Below, one piece after another: positions 45,999 through 57,460 of a DNA stretch of 64,000 nt. The first letter of the stretch is position 1, and each line of letters opens with the position of its first letter. A program made the translations under genes and the position numbers. The DNA is taken from positions 272,144,662 through 272,208,661 of the forward strand of contig NC_090322.1 of the NCBI RefSeq assembly GCF_040869045.1. The letters run 5' to 3'. This stretch comes from Eurosta solidaginis (Eukaryota > Arthropoda > Insecta > Diptera > Tephritidae). The notes under the pieces are model-generated. The model saw only the letters and a list, made by a program, of their open reading frames with translations, made no database searches and was not told the origin of the DNA.

Positions 45999-46880
45999 AT
46001 ATGGGGTATTCCATCCCATTTCGACCAATTTTAAACCCGACTCCTTTAGAATTGGCTTAAAGTTTTTCTTCTTTTTCTAGCTTACGAAAGACGTTTTTCA
46101 GAAGTTTTTCAAATTTTTTCATCCAACTCAAAAAAAGTTATGACTTTTTAAAAAACACCGTTTTGGTTTTCAAAATGCTATAAATTTTTCAAAAATTGAC
46201 CGTTTGGGATCTTTTTTTTGTAATTTTTCAGTTTTTCGAGATTTTTCGAATTTCGCCATTTTTTCTCGTAAAAAACTTCAATCAATTCTGCAATCATCCT
46301 CACTAATCCGGAGTGGGCCGAGAATTTTTGTTTTTTTATTCAAAATATTTAAAACTTATTTTGAGTTGGAAAACGGTATTTTTTTTTCAAAATGCTATAA
46401 CTTTTTCAAAAATTGACCGTTTGGGATAATTTTTTTTTTTTTTTAATATATTTTTAAATGGACTTTTCGGAAAAAGTACAAAAAAAAATTTAAAGTTTTT
46501 TTTTCAATTAAATAAAAAAAATACAAAAAATTCTCGGCCCACTCCGGTATTAGTGGGGATGATTGCAGAGCTAATTGAAGTATTTTATGAGGAAACAAAA
46601 AGGGCGAAATTCGAAAAATCCCGAAAAACTGAAAAATTACAAAAAAAATAAACTTAAAAAATTTTTTTAATTTTTTCCGAAAAGTACATTTAAAAACAAA
46701 TTTAAAAAAAAAAAAAAAGATCCCAAACGGTCAGTTTTTGAAAAAGTTATAGCATTTTGAAAACAAAAAAGGTGTTTTTTTTTAAATTCATAATTTTTTT
46801 TTGAGTTGGATGAAAAAATTTTAAAAACTTTTGAAAAACGTCTTTCGTAAGCTAGAAAAATGGGATGGAATACCCCATAT
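45999..46880. mobile_element. Long foldback element, imperfect palindrome of about 880 bp
   Basis: ATGGGGTATTCCATCCCATT at 46,001 is mirrored by AATGGGATGGAATACCCCAT ending at 46,878. Inner blocks are mirrored in order: CTAGCTTACGAAAGACGTTT / GACGTCTTTCGTAAGCTAG-type, CAAAATGCTATAA, GACCGTTTGGGATC, TTTCGAATTTCGCC and GAGTGGGCCGAGAATTTTTG (46,311 versus 46,528, inverted). The axis lies near 46,435. Arms differ by one indel of about 50 bases near the left end and by slippage in A/T runs. A TA-type duplication is possible at the edges. No coding capacity. Confidence 0.88.
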
Positions 46881-48347
46881 ATAAAAATCAGAGTATATGT
46901 AAGTTGTTCGCCTAAAACTTAGAATGGACAACAGGGAATAAAATAAAATTTTGTACTTTCACCTACTTTTTTACACGAAAGGGCTATAGCCATATTTTTA
47001 ACACACGATTTCAGAAAATCGTAGAGAGACAGATTAATTCCAAAAAATCTTTTTTATGTTATTTTCTCCAATTTAACTTATTTTACTCTATTTTTGCCCA
47101 TTGGCGTTACACGGTGTGAGGTAGGTGTTTGTTCTCTGAGTTATCTTTTACCTTGCCACCACTTTAATTCACATTCCACATACGTTCCACACATTGGCTG
47201 CAGTGTATGTTGCAAGTGTTTGTGAAACCGACGCATCGATCGTTTTGTTTGCACCTCAATTAGTGGCCTCCACTTATCAAATACCGACCGACTGTTGGTC
47301 TGGCAAAAATGGCACCGTTTCCTTTGACTATTAATACTTCAAGAAGATTACGTCAACATACATAAAATTACTTGAATTGGCGATGGGCGCACTTATCATG
47401 CCTATTGTGATGGAAATTCGAATGTCCATAAGAGATTGGTAAATAAATATAGTTTCAAATATGCAGAATTTTTTCATAAACCAAGCTGAGATTATTCCTT
47501 AACTCCAATGTGTGCAACGAACCGTATTGTATGTATTTGAATATATGTATACGTATGTGTTTGTGTTGCAGAGACTCGTCATATTTTTTCTCGTTTTTTA
47601 CCACTTATTTACCTTTTTTGTTCGATTCCGTAGTTAGGTAATTATTGTTTGTTTTTTTTTTTTTTTTTGTAACTTCGGTGCGCACACAAATTGATTGAAA
47701 TCCGATACGATTTTGCAAATTACTTAAACACACAAAAAATCAACGAACTGCAGAACTGAGTGCGAACTTCCGTTTTGGAAAAGATTCACAACAGTAAGCT
47801 GGCTATTCGAAAGCATTGCAGAATGTGAATTTATGTGAAATTCCAATTTATTGCGTGGGAATGTATAATAAATAACAAAAATAAAAATAACACGATCTTG
47901 CCGAGGAGAGAAACACTAAATTACTGCAGCTTTTTTTTTCAAAATCCTGCTGAAGGTTTCTTAAACTAATAATTCTGTACAACAATCTTACTCTGTTGCA
48001 AAAAAGTTCTAATTTTTTTGTACTTTGTATATATTAACAAATGCCTCATATTAAACTTATAGTAAAGTTAATGACTTATGTTTGTTTAAATACAATTTTC
48101 TGAACCCCCTTTCCAAATACGGAAATGAATTAGTAAAGCCATTCAAAAGCAGTGAAGTTAATAACTGACCAAGCAAACCAATACACCTTAAGCCCTTTTA
48201 CCCAGAACTGTTTTCTTTGCTTTCTGCCAGAGCTTCGCTTTGGCCGAAAAAAATTCAGGTGAATTCATATCAATTGTCTACAGTTTAAAATGGTGATTTA
48301 CAAACATACAAACATTTATTCATTCAGAAAAGGTAATTAAATAGAAC
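46881..48347. other. No gene seen
   Basis: AT-rich DNA with poly-T runs (47,651-47,669 and 47,932-47,940). No supported gene. Confidence 0.5.
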
Positions 48348-48349
48348 TA

Positions 48350-48576
48350 CCCTGCAAAAATCGCAAGTACTCCATGCATGCATGTATGGAGTGCTCGCTA
48401 TGGACCAAGCGAGTGCTCCAAAATTAACCACAATTTATACAAAAAATATAGTCCAATTAACATTGCTATGTCCTAGGACTGGACCATATACTCCAGCTCA
48501 GCATTACATCCGAGTAATCCATGGAGTACTCCAGTATGACACAAGTGGACCACATGATCCAACGATTTGTGCAGGG
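48350..48576. mobile_element. MITE with CCCTGCA ends and TA duplication
   Basis: CCCTGCAAAAATCG at 48,350 and, inverted, CCCTGCACAAATCG at 48,576 leftward are flanked by TA on both sides (48,348-48,349 and 48,577-48,578). The interior is full of small palindromes: ACTCCATGCATGCATGTATG with GGAGT (about 48,370-48,393), and GGAGTACTCC near 48,522. At 227 bp it encodes nothing. The 61-65-codon frames are artefacts. Confidence 0.82.
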
Positions 48577-48578
48577 TA

Positions 48579-49190
48579 ATCTGGAAAAGTTCAAAGAAGT
48601 TAATAGTAAGAAATTCCACAGTTGGGGTACAAATACAAAACTGGTTTAACACAACCATAAAACTATATACATTTACCTCACCTATGTATATTAGAAGGAT
48701 CTAAAATCTCGAATTCCGAAGCTAATCGTATTATCAAGTTTCCAGACGGCAAAGGAATGTGATTTTAACCATAAGTTGGTTATGACGGTTACCTTTCACT
48801 TAATGCAGACAGGCAAACTTACACTTACTGGACTAGTGTTTAAAGAATTCGGCAGGTGCGTCAAGCTCCTATGACGCCAACGCGTGCATTGCGCTAAGTT
48901 TTTTGTAATTTTGTGAGACTTTAGGTCTTCCAAAGAGCTTCCAACCACACTTTATAAAAATTTGTCAGCCGTAGAAAACTAAATAGCCTTTTTGTACCCG
49001 CTTCTCGCTGACAGATTGAAAGGTTGTTAGTCGACGTTTTTGAGATTGGTTTGGGTAGTTTTAATTACATAGACATTTTTTCTTCAAATTTAAATATGAT
49101 AAAAACTGTCACTGCTATTTTTCTGCTCGCTACTGTATATGTACGAATTTAAATTAATTAACCAAAAACAACGGCTATTTCATAACGACT
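48579..49190. other. No gene seen
   Basis: AT-rich DNA with no supported feature. Confidence 0.5.
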
Positions 49191-49194
49191 GAAC

Positions 49195-49515
49195 CAAGGG
49201 GTTGCCAGCGCAATATATATAGCTTCTCTAACTCAATTGTCAACCTCACCTACCCGCAGCAAATCCTGTTTCATTAACAGACGAGGCTCCGGCGACCCCA
49301 ATCTCCTCATGGAACTAGGGGGTGGGGAGGGAGGGATGGCCTTGAATGTTTAATGTGGCCACATAAATCGTTCCCGAGATGGTCGGGCTGGTACCTTAAT
49401 GGTGCTTTGTTACCGTAACGTACCGGATCTATATCCGGCAAAGGACCATCAACATCGATAACAATCCCCAAAGCCTTCCGGGAGCGTCTTTATCGTTAAT
49501 ACAACAACAACAACT
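49195..49515 (+). repeat. CAACAA-tailed dispersed repeat, 5'-truncated copy
   Basis: From AAGGGGTTGCCAGCGCAATA through CTCAATTGTCAACCTCACCT, TTTAATGTGGCCACATAAAT, GATGGTCGGGCTGGTACCTT, ACCGGATCTATATCCGGCAA and CCCCAAAGCCTTCCGGGAGC to an (ACAACA)n tail at 49,500-49,515. It retains the internal segment missing from the copy at 9,745 and lacks that copy's 5' 90 bases. Confidence 0.8.
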
Positions 49516-51125
49516 GCAAAGGGCGGAATTCGCCATTTCTTAGGGCATCACAATGATAAAAGCATCAGTTGAAAGAGGAACAGAATTAAAACGAATACCG
49601 TATCTTACCGGGGTAGACTATCCTATCAAATAGAGGTCATGCTGTTGTTTTTGGATTCAGTGTTCCCCTATTTGCTCATGCATTTATAAAAACATCCCAT
49701 CATAAGCCTATAATACATAGTTGCATTAAGCGCGTAATCGTTGCATCGACAAATTATGAATGGGCATCAAGTTGCCATAATATCTCACTTCCAATCGGAG
49801 TCAAATCTTGGATTACCAAACCAAATCCACTTGAAGGCTATTAACTGATTTATCTCAACATAATAATGGGTGCGACAATCCATAACGTAATTATTTGATT
49901 TGTGCTGCAACAGCGGTATTAAATAATTTACTACAGATTGGTGTGCACGTTATTACAATTACAACAACAAACAAACTTGTAGGAGCACTTAACTTACAAC
50001 AAATTATCTAATGCACTCGCCACTGAGTTTATGTTATTGGAAATTGTTATTTAATTTAATGACAAATAAACTTGGCAAAACAACATAAAAACAAATAAAA
50101 ATTTTACTGGTTTGCAAGTTGCATGCAGACTCAAATTTAGGGCGGCATTCAGCACTTGACTGATGTTGATCTTGACTGCGCTAACTGACGGTCAGTGCCT
50201 GAGCAGCAAATTTATTCTACGTCCAATTGTTTATTAAGAATTATCTGCGTATAGAATGTGCAAGAATCACATAGCAATTACCACTTCATTAAGTAACATA
50301 AATTTTAGATTGACGTTATTTGAAATTAAATAAAATTTTGATTTGATTTTTTCTTGTTTTATTTGTTTCTGCTTTTTGGCTCATTTACGGTTTGGCATTG
50401 ATACTACGTTGGGGGTTAATATCGTGACGTCGGTAATTGGGGAAATAAAAATTCAGCAAAGTGAGAATGACTGGCGCACACAAATGACCCAACAATCGAC
50501 TGTTGTTAAATCATTATTTTAGCGTTTCTCAAATTTTCAATTGTCGACAGTCATACTTTTAATATCTCTTACATTTAGTCGTTTTGTCAATCCAAGCTCT
50601 AGCAAAGTAAAAAATAAAAATATTTGATGTCCCCCAGTTTAACAGTACCAATCGTCATACCGTTGCAATTTATACGGCGTCTATGCAGACGTCATTGATA
50701 GACAACCGGAAAGCAACTGTTAAACGAGTTGGTGAAAGAGCTTTGGTGCAAGATCTCACAAATACGATGTGTGTTTGTGTATGTGTATGAACATTCACAC
50801 ATACTTACTGATCACATACTTACAATAACAACTGAAACACTACCAATGGTCACCACCTCCTACACACCTACTGGTGCTGTTGCTGCTGCTGCTGCTAGTG
50901 TCAACAAGCGAACCTATCACAGTGGTCGATTTGTCCACGCTTGCGGAAGAAAACTTAATTTGTTGCATAAATAATTTTTTATTTTCTATTGATATCAGAC
51001 ACTTCAACTAGCTTGTGATTTAGTTTTACTGACCACGACTTGAATTCATTTCAAGCAAATGGTTTGCCACAGTTGAGAGATTTAGCCAACTTTTTCAACT
51101 AGGAGGTGATAGATCGATCCAAACG
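49516..51125. other. No gene seen; one (GCT)n microsatellite
   Basis: TGTTGCTGCTGCTGCTGCTA at 50,878-50,897 lies in the 81-codon frame 50,729-50,974. The part after ATGGTC at 50,848 could be a short coding exon (poly-Ala then NKRTYHSGRFVHACG), but no splice signal or motif confirms it. Confidence 0.35.
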
Positions 51126-51129
51126 GGTT

Positions 51130-51215
51130 GAAGAGCTTATAATATTCCCGGGGCCTATATCTGTCGTAAGAATGGACTTAAGTCTACAGAATGGTTAAAA
51201 CAATAACTACAACAA
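51130..51215 (+). repeat. CAACAA-tailed repeat, rearranged fragment
   Basis: CCTATATCTGTCGTAAGAAT followed within 60 bases by ACAATAACTACAACAACAT. Head and tail words of the family are joined with the middle missing. Confidence 0.35.
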
Positions 51216-51299
51216 CATATAAACAGCTATAATCTGCCAAGCCTAACTTATTTTTTAGGAAAAGGCTTAAGATATTTTACCAAACTTTTGCAGTCTTTT

Positions 51300-51552
51300 G
51301 ATAACTCGGAAGCCCAACGACGTTGTCATCGCTTTATCAGGTCCATTTCACTCAGCAGTAAGAGAAGTTTTTGAGTCGGCGCTTCGGAGGATATATGGGC
51401 AACCAAAAGCGGGCTGAATGAATGGTAGCCTCAAAAACCGATGCGTATACTGTTTACCAACAAAAAGCAAATTATCACAGTCTCGTCTGCTCACTCTACA
51501 TGGTACTGGCCTCTCGACGAGCGTTAAGTATCTAGGCGTCGAGACAAACTAT
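51300..51552 (+). pseudogene. LINE reverse-transcriptase thumb relic
   Basis: In two + frames, PMRILFTNKKQIITVSS and LLTLHGTGLSTSVKYLGVET match the KTELVLFTRRYK...VKYLGI block of LINE reverse transcriptases (compare 21,600-21,740). At least one frameshift and a stop are present. Orientation and sequence differ from the copy at 20,278. Confidence 0.55.
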
Positions 51553-51559
51553 TAGTTGG

Positions 51560-52125
51560 AAAATATAAACTTATAATAGTAATTTTACTGCAAACCCTCT
51601 TATTTGCAACCTTCTGCTAAGTTCGAATGACTAAACTATTGAATAAATAACAACACTATTCAGTAATGCAAAATGGTCTTTATTAAAGTACTTCACAATA
51701 AATAATACTACTATTGCTCGCCAGATAGCGTACTTAATCAAAACTGACTCTCGCGCCTCTACTGTTGGTGTTGGAGTATAAATATGTGATTTTTTCGTTG
51801 CACCTTCTAGGCGCTTCCAGAATTTACTTAGTTACTGCCATATAATTATAACTACAGATGCACGTGTATAGCTTCTCATATGCGAGTGTATTTGTGAGCG
51901 ACACTTCCACAATTACAATTGCATACTTTTGGGAGCATCTCAGATAAAATATCTGCATGTGTTTGTGCATCTCTTCTCCGCTGTGTGTACGTACATATGT
52001 GTAGACATAATGATTGATTCGTTTATGTAGATACATAATGATTGATTTATGGATGTGCATACAAGTCACTCCCAGTATCGGCCTAGAGATGACAGTACCC
52101 CTTAGTGTTGCTAATATTCGTAACA
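51560..52125 (-). mobile_element. Probable solo LTR of a Ty3/gypsy-type retrotransposon
   Basis: The minus strand begins TGTTACGAATATTAGCAACA at 52,125. It contains a GAGAGTCAGTTTTGATT-type block and AGTACTTTAATAAAGACC (polyadenylation signal, about 51,678-51,692), then ends near 51,560 after GCAAATAAGAGGGTTTGCAG. Length and order (U3, polyadenylation signal, short U5) fit a fly LTR. No internal gag-pol or second LTR is seen, and the exact 3' edge and target duplication are unclear. The 102-codon frame inside is not a gene. Confidence 0.5.
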
Positions 52126-52685
52126 ATATCATTTATGATATATAAAAAACATTGAGAAAAAAGGCTTTTGGAGTTTTTGCATTGCTAGACTCCATATATG
52201 TAATACTACTAAATTGCTAATAGAAAATGCTCGCAATGTGTTTTGAATTCGAAATCAAAACAAGACAGCCTATAAAATTTCTGTGATTGTAGCAGCATAA
52301 GTGTGACAAGAAAAAATTTAAATTTAGGTACATTCGATTATTGAATACAAAAACAAAAACGTTTAAACAGCAATATTTCGGCACTCTGATGTTTGGGAAT
52401 GTACCTAGCCCTTTGTAGCAATATAGGAGTATTACATATATGCTAGACTCTGATTATTCAGATACCGAATAAGTGTTTTCATTTGCGTACAAATGAAAAA
52501 AGTTTATTGCTTTTCAAAATATTTCTTTTTTTCTTTTTATAAAAATATAGTATTAATTCTACAATTTTTTCTAGAGATTTGTCGCGAGTATCGGCTTCCT
52601 TAATTCCTTAGGCTTAATCGATGCATTGGCTGTTTTATGTATAGCTTCCGATTTCTTCTGCTGCACAAACGAAAATTTCCACGAA
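52126..52685. other. No gene seen
   Basis: AT-rich DNA with no supported feature. Confidence 0.5.
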
Positions 52686-52689
52686 ACTC

Positions 52690-52862
52690 AATTTCCTCAT
52701 TTAACTATGGTGTAGATCGGTATGGCGTAGAAGGTTCAATTTGGTCATGTTAAATCGTTCTCGAGTTGCCGGATCTCTATCTGTCAAAGGGCAACCAACA
52801 ACAATAATACTCTCCAAAACCCTCAGGGTATGTCTTTATCGCTGCAACAACAACAACATGGT
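52690..52862 (+). repeat. CAACAA-tailed repeat, 3' portion, diverged
   Basis: TTGGTCATGTTAAATCGTTC, GCCGGATCTCTATCTGTCAA, ACTCTCCAAAACCCTCAGGG and TCTTTATCGCTGCAACAACA follow the order of the copies at 9,745 and 49,195, with more substitutions. Confidence 0.7.
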
Positions 52863-53640
52863 AACTAATTTACTTTAGGAGCTATTAATTTTGTTCAACG
52901 AGCGAGGGCAAATTGACCACTGTGCGTATGTACCCTTGTACTCTAACGCATCAGAGCTGAAGTCTCGTCAGCTTTTCAATTTTATCTCGACGATAAACAT
53001 TTTTATACGACAGTGGCGCAGAGAAACAAACAAACAAACCAAGAGCTGGTGAATGACAGCTCGAATAGTTTTGCATTGCTACACTGCGACGCCCTCGCCG
53101 CCTCAATCTAATACCAAATAATCCATGCTTAGCGTTTTTTGAACGTCAACTGACCCGTTCACTTGTTCCATGCCGGTGTGCAGTCGTAATAACTCATTTG
53201 GGGGGAAAATGGAGCGGAGTGAAGTGAATTTCAAATTATCACATTTTTTGCGAATTTGCATAAATTCGAAATTAAAAACCGTCAAAATACTAAATTGCAA
53301 AAAAGTCAAAAAAAAAAAAAAAGAATTCCAAAACAGGTGAGTGAATACCTTGGATAATGTTATAATATAAACAAACATACAACCATAACAACAATCACGA
53401 ATACAATGCTAACCACAACAAAATTCATATCAAAGACTTCATAATAAAACAATAAAGTAATAAACTCAAAATAAACAATGTATTACTTCAACAAAATACC
53501 GTTTGCTACACCACCAAAGTTGAGTTGTTAATAAAAAAAAAAAAAAAAAATTTGGACAGCTCCAAAAGACATTCATGCAGCAGACAATCTCATAAAAGCG
53601 CGTAAAAAATCGCAAAACCGCCTTTCTAAAAAAGCGCAAA
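52863..53640. other. No gene seen
   Basis: Mixed DNA with poly-A runs (53,311-53,322 and 53,532-53,550). Frames at 53,103-53,684 run through homopolymers and are not credible. Confidence 0.45.
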
Positions 53641-53752
53641 TTTATGCTGCAGAAAAAGAAGAAGAAAATAAAATTAAGAAACAATTTAATAAAACAATAA
53701 AATGGTCTAGCATAACCATATATTGGTTGGTATGTATAACGGCATCACTAAC

Positions 53753-53884
53753 CGGCGCTGATGGCAACCGTTGTGACGCATTTTGTGATCGGTGTCGGTG
53801 TTCATGATTGTGGAGGCTGTGTGCGGTGCTGCTGGTGAATGTGTTGATGAGCGTGGCTGGTTGGTTGTCTTTGGTGGAGGTCAT
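53753..53884 (-). CDS. Candidate host first coding exon (44 codons), product unknown
   Basis: The minus-strand ATG at 53,884 sits in a textbook fly context (AACACCATGA) with an in-frame TAA 12 bases upstream. The frame reads MTSTKDNQPATLINTFTSST, then a His/Arg/Ser-rich stretch (HNHEHRHRSQNASQ), and reaches a donor-like GCGCCG|GTTAGT at 53,752. If spliced there the exon ends in phase 0. Composition is coding-like for a fly. No domain is recognised and no partner exon was found, so it could be chance. The 3' part of the open frame past the donor is hydrophobic noise. Confidence 0.35.
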
Positions 53885-54505
53885 GGTGTTGCAGGCTTAG
53901 TTATTGCACATATAAAACAATTAAATTAAAATGAAATGTCAATGACTTTTTTAGCTAAAACGTCCAGTGCATTTCAGCTTATGAATCAGATAGCCAGTGC
54001 AATGCAATTTTTATTGGCACAACGTCAGCGCTTTGCTAATAAAATACTTTCGGTGTCGCATTCTGCTCAGGCACCTCCAAACATTTCTCATTGGACTGAA
54101 AATTTCAAAGCAAGGTTGCGTCAGTGTCACGCTGGTCTCTAGGGCCAGCTTTTATTTTTCAATAATATTTCTTCCTAATCAAAAACGTTGAAACAACAAC
54201 AGTCTACTTAATAAACAAATAACCAGTCGAGTCTGCAGCTGCTGTGAATTGCATCACCGCCTCCTATTCCCCTTGGCGATGCATTTGCCTCTCGCAACAA
54301 TCTGGTTTATAGCCAAGCCGGGTTTCTAAGATGTGCCCCTTCCTTCTTGAGGTCATCTTTTATTTTTTGGTCTCTATTGCTATAAAGCGATGACATTCTG
54401 GGAGTCTTGTAGCATTTGGCTCTCCGTGAAAGTTTTATGTTTGGTCATTGCCATCACGCCGGATGAATGAAGAAAAAATAGGGCTTCATTCAGCTGGGCG
54501 CCAGA
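53885..54505. other. No supported gene
   Basis: The 68-codon + frame at 53,936-54,142 (ending SHWTENFKARLRQCHAGL) looks peptide-like but has no recognised motif or splice site. It may be old element sequence. Confidence 0.4.
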
Positions 54506-54510
54506 CCAAT

Positions 54511-54713
54511 GCTAAGTATCACGATTTTTTGTTTAAGAAGCCACGTTGCAGATTAATCTTTGCGCACATATTTATGGCGAATATTTTAGCCTGAAAAATG
54601 CCTAGAAATAGTGCCTAGGAATGGTTCCAAGGCATGAAATATTTGCCGTAAATATGTGCGCAGAGATTAATCTTCAACGTGGTAACTTAAACGAAAGAAT
54701 CGTGAATCTTAGC
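54511..54713. mobile_element. Small foldback/MITE-like inverted repeat
   Basis: The left arm (54,511-54,586: GCTAAG...TCACGATT, CCACGTTG, AGATTAATCT, TGCGCACATATTTA, CGAATATTT) is mirrored by the right arm (54,637-54,713) with about 85% identity. A 50-base loop contains two GCCTAG words. Flanking DNA is not mirrored. No coding capacity. Confidence 0.8.
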
Positions 54714-54859
54714 GATAGTGGTATAGACATGCTGGATCTGGGGGTGAATTTCCTGCTCAGCTAAACTCTGTTGTCTTTAATCCATCTGTGTTAGGCAAGT
54801 GTATGGTTTTGGTGAAAACCCTCACCGCTGGAAATTTCCCAACGCTGTTTTAAAAACTT

Positions 54860-55290
54860 CTTGTGCTAGAAGTCTGTTTTACAAGATGGAGGTTAGTAAG
54901 CGGCTTCTGCACTGTAAACAGAGTTACTAGCTCTATATCTTATCGTAGGTTTGATTATCATGCTGTACATCCATGCAAAGGTCCCCGTTCTATATCCCCA
55001 GGACTTGCCTGCAATGGGTCTTCACACCATTATAAATCTTTTAGCCTTGGATATCGCACTGGCAACATGTTTTGCTCATTGTTACATTATATCGAAGGTC
55101 ACTCCGCGGTATTTGTTTGCCGTAACACTATACAATGGCGTTCCATCCAAGGCCATTGCTTTCATTCCTTGAGATATTTTTTACCATGATTTATATGTGT
55201 TATCTCGGCGCACCACTTCTTCGTTAATTTATCGTTCATTTCAATCATGCCTCTTGCAATAATGGCATTATCGTCTGCATTACTCTGTTA
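54860..55290 (-). pseudogene. LINE reverse-transcriptase relic (palm-thumb)
   Basis: Minus-strand pieces are NADDNAIIARGMIEMNDKL (catalytic motif C region, about 55,285-55,230), then ALDGTPLYSVTANKYRGVTF (about 55,150-55,090) and ISKAKRFI...GKSWGYRTGTFAWMYSMIIK (about 55,050-54,950). The order matches LINE reverse transcriptases. Several frameshifts and stops make it an old copy of yet another family. Confidence 0.65.
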
Positions 55291-56760
55291 CCGGATTCCG
55301 TAGTAGTTACACATCTACTGCTAGGCGCTGGAAGAGGGTTACAGGACTCTTCACTGTGGATTGCCTTTTGTAGTCTACCGTACCGTGCGGTCACCATACA
55401 ATGATTAAATATAAAACAGTCCTTTGTTATGCCGTACAGCCTTTGATATTGCGTTCACACTTCTTTAATAAAAGAAACACACAAACAGCATTTGAAAGTT
55501 TATGCTTAAAATGTTGCTGGTTTATGCTATTAAATTCTATTGACCTGAGTGATTGCATTGCCAGCTGTAATATGCTCGACTATGCTATCAGCGCACTAAT
55601 ATTTGCGCCAATACCCAGCCTAAATTATGAGAGAGAAAACAAATCTAGATATGAATGAGTGTAATCTCGGGCGCTGATTTATTTCCTCAAATACCTATTT
55701 ATTATGAACTGCAAAATATAGTACACCAAACTGACCCTTCTGTATTTCCGATTTGCTTTCAAACCAAATTAAATCAGGGATGATACAAAAAAGTTCCAAG
55801 TTAAATCAGTTAACCGGTCGTATGCAAAACAATGCAAAATGAATTACTGATTTAACATTTAACTTCCTTCTCTCTTATCTAATTGAATACCAATATTTGA
55901 TTTCGATTGGGAACCGCAAACCATCAGCAGTAGACAAAGAGCCACCAAGTGATGTCACCTCCTTGTCAACATTAACTGTTTTCAGCGAAAAATATTTGCA
56001 TTGCACACATTCTTAAACGCATATTAATGTGGCTATAAATAAATATGATGGTTAAGTGTTGACGGCAACGCTCATTTATCAGCGGCGTAGTCGATTGGCT
56101 TTTATCATAAAATAAAAATTTGTTTTTACTGCGCACTTCCAGCAGTACAATATTTCACGTACCGACTCGCATAGCAAAAATATATATCACACTACAACAT
56201 TAACGACTTTACAAACTTACGTTACATACTTACAACCAAACAAACAACACTTTGCTTTAAACTGAGTATTAATTACTTAGATATCGTTGCTTGAAAACTT
56301 AGAGGAAAGAAAAAGGGCACACAACTCGGGCAGTTTTTGGCGACTCAACTTACTGTCGCGCAACGTTGCTTTCTCCAACAATCAGCCACATTACTCTATT
56401 TCACACTAACTACCACCCAACTACATTAGCGCGCACATAGCTACATACGAATCAATGCCTCGGGTTGAAATCCAAAACGATCTCCTTTGCACATTGATTT
56501 AGCCAAGCGTATTGTAGAATGGGTCGGATTGCAACTTTGCATCGCTTGCAGCGCATGCCCTCTATGCGATTGTCCAATACAAAAGTTAAAAAAGAAATAG
56601 TTTTTAAAACTCATTAGGGTGGATCGATTGTTAGCGCAACGAAAGTGCAGAAAATCGCATATGCCGAAAATGTCTCGCGAACTAGTCTGAACAGCTTTGC
56701 TTAGGACACAAGGGGTTTACAAATTATTTCCAAACCGCGGTTTTGAAGTAAAATAATGAA
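55291..56760. other. No gene seen
   Basis: Mixed DNA, no supported gene. The 85-codon frame at 55,401-55,658 has no motif. Confidence 0.45.
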
Positions 56761-56764
56761 GGCC

Positions 56765-57460
56765 CAGATTGGAATACAAGGAGTACGTAGTAGACCTCTT
56801 CCTAGATATTGCCAGTGCTTTCAAGAATGTCTCCAAACGGGTGATAATATATGGTTTTAATTATATTGAAGTAGTTCCCTCCTTGTCAAGTTGGATCGGC
56901 TGGATGTTCGTCTTGAGGGGATTACTTCACAGAGCTATCTACATAAGACGCCACGGCATCTGAGAAAAAACGCACATGACAAGGCGGGGTATATATACCT
57001 GTATTGAGGACGTTGGTAAGCAATTAACTGTTAAGACGCTTTGTCATTGGACCCATCAAAATCAATGCGTTAGCAGATGGCGTTTTAGTAATCAAAGTGT
57101 CAGTTGCCTGATATCAATTTTCTCTCTGAAGATCAGGTTCTGTTCACTAGGAGTTATAAAATGACAGTCCTTGGTCGGGAAAAATCCCGAGTCGCTCCGG
57201 TACATAGAACCGACTGCCTTGGGAAGCGACCTCCTCTTAACATTCCCTGATCTCCCTCTTCCTCTCTTTCTCCCACTCCCATTGCCACTTCCATTATTTT
57301 TCTTCTTTCCCCTGCCTCAAATCGTATTAAGCAAAGTTGCACAGAATGCTCTGTATGGTACATTGAGCGTATTCCGCACTGGCGATTTCAATGCAGAAAA
57401 TCGGTCTGCCCTAATACATAACTTTATGTGTACATATGTATGTTACTGCATAGCTTAACA
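56765..57460 (+). pseudogene. LINE reverse-transcriptase relic with 3' region
   Basis: The + strand reads EYKEYVVDLFLDIASAFKNV (motif A with D in LDI-x-x-AF) and YGFNYIEVVPSLSSWIGWMF. After stops and shifts comes GPIKINALADGVLVIKVS (motif C, ADD changed to ADG), about 57,050-57,110. The following GGGAAAAATCCCGAGTCGCT and CGGTACATAGAACCGACTGC look like the non-coding 3' segment of such elements. It is inactive. Confidence 0.65.

Noticed and set aside
50848..50974. Short coding exon with poly-Ala
   Set aside because: The (GCT)n microsatellite explains the Ala run. No donor, acceptor or domain supports it; kept only as a remark.
53936..54142. 68-codon + frame ending NFKARLRQCHAGL
   Set aside because: It looks peptide-like but has no motif, splice site or neighbouring exon; possible relic of an unknown element.
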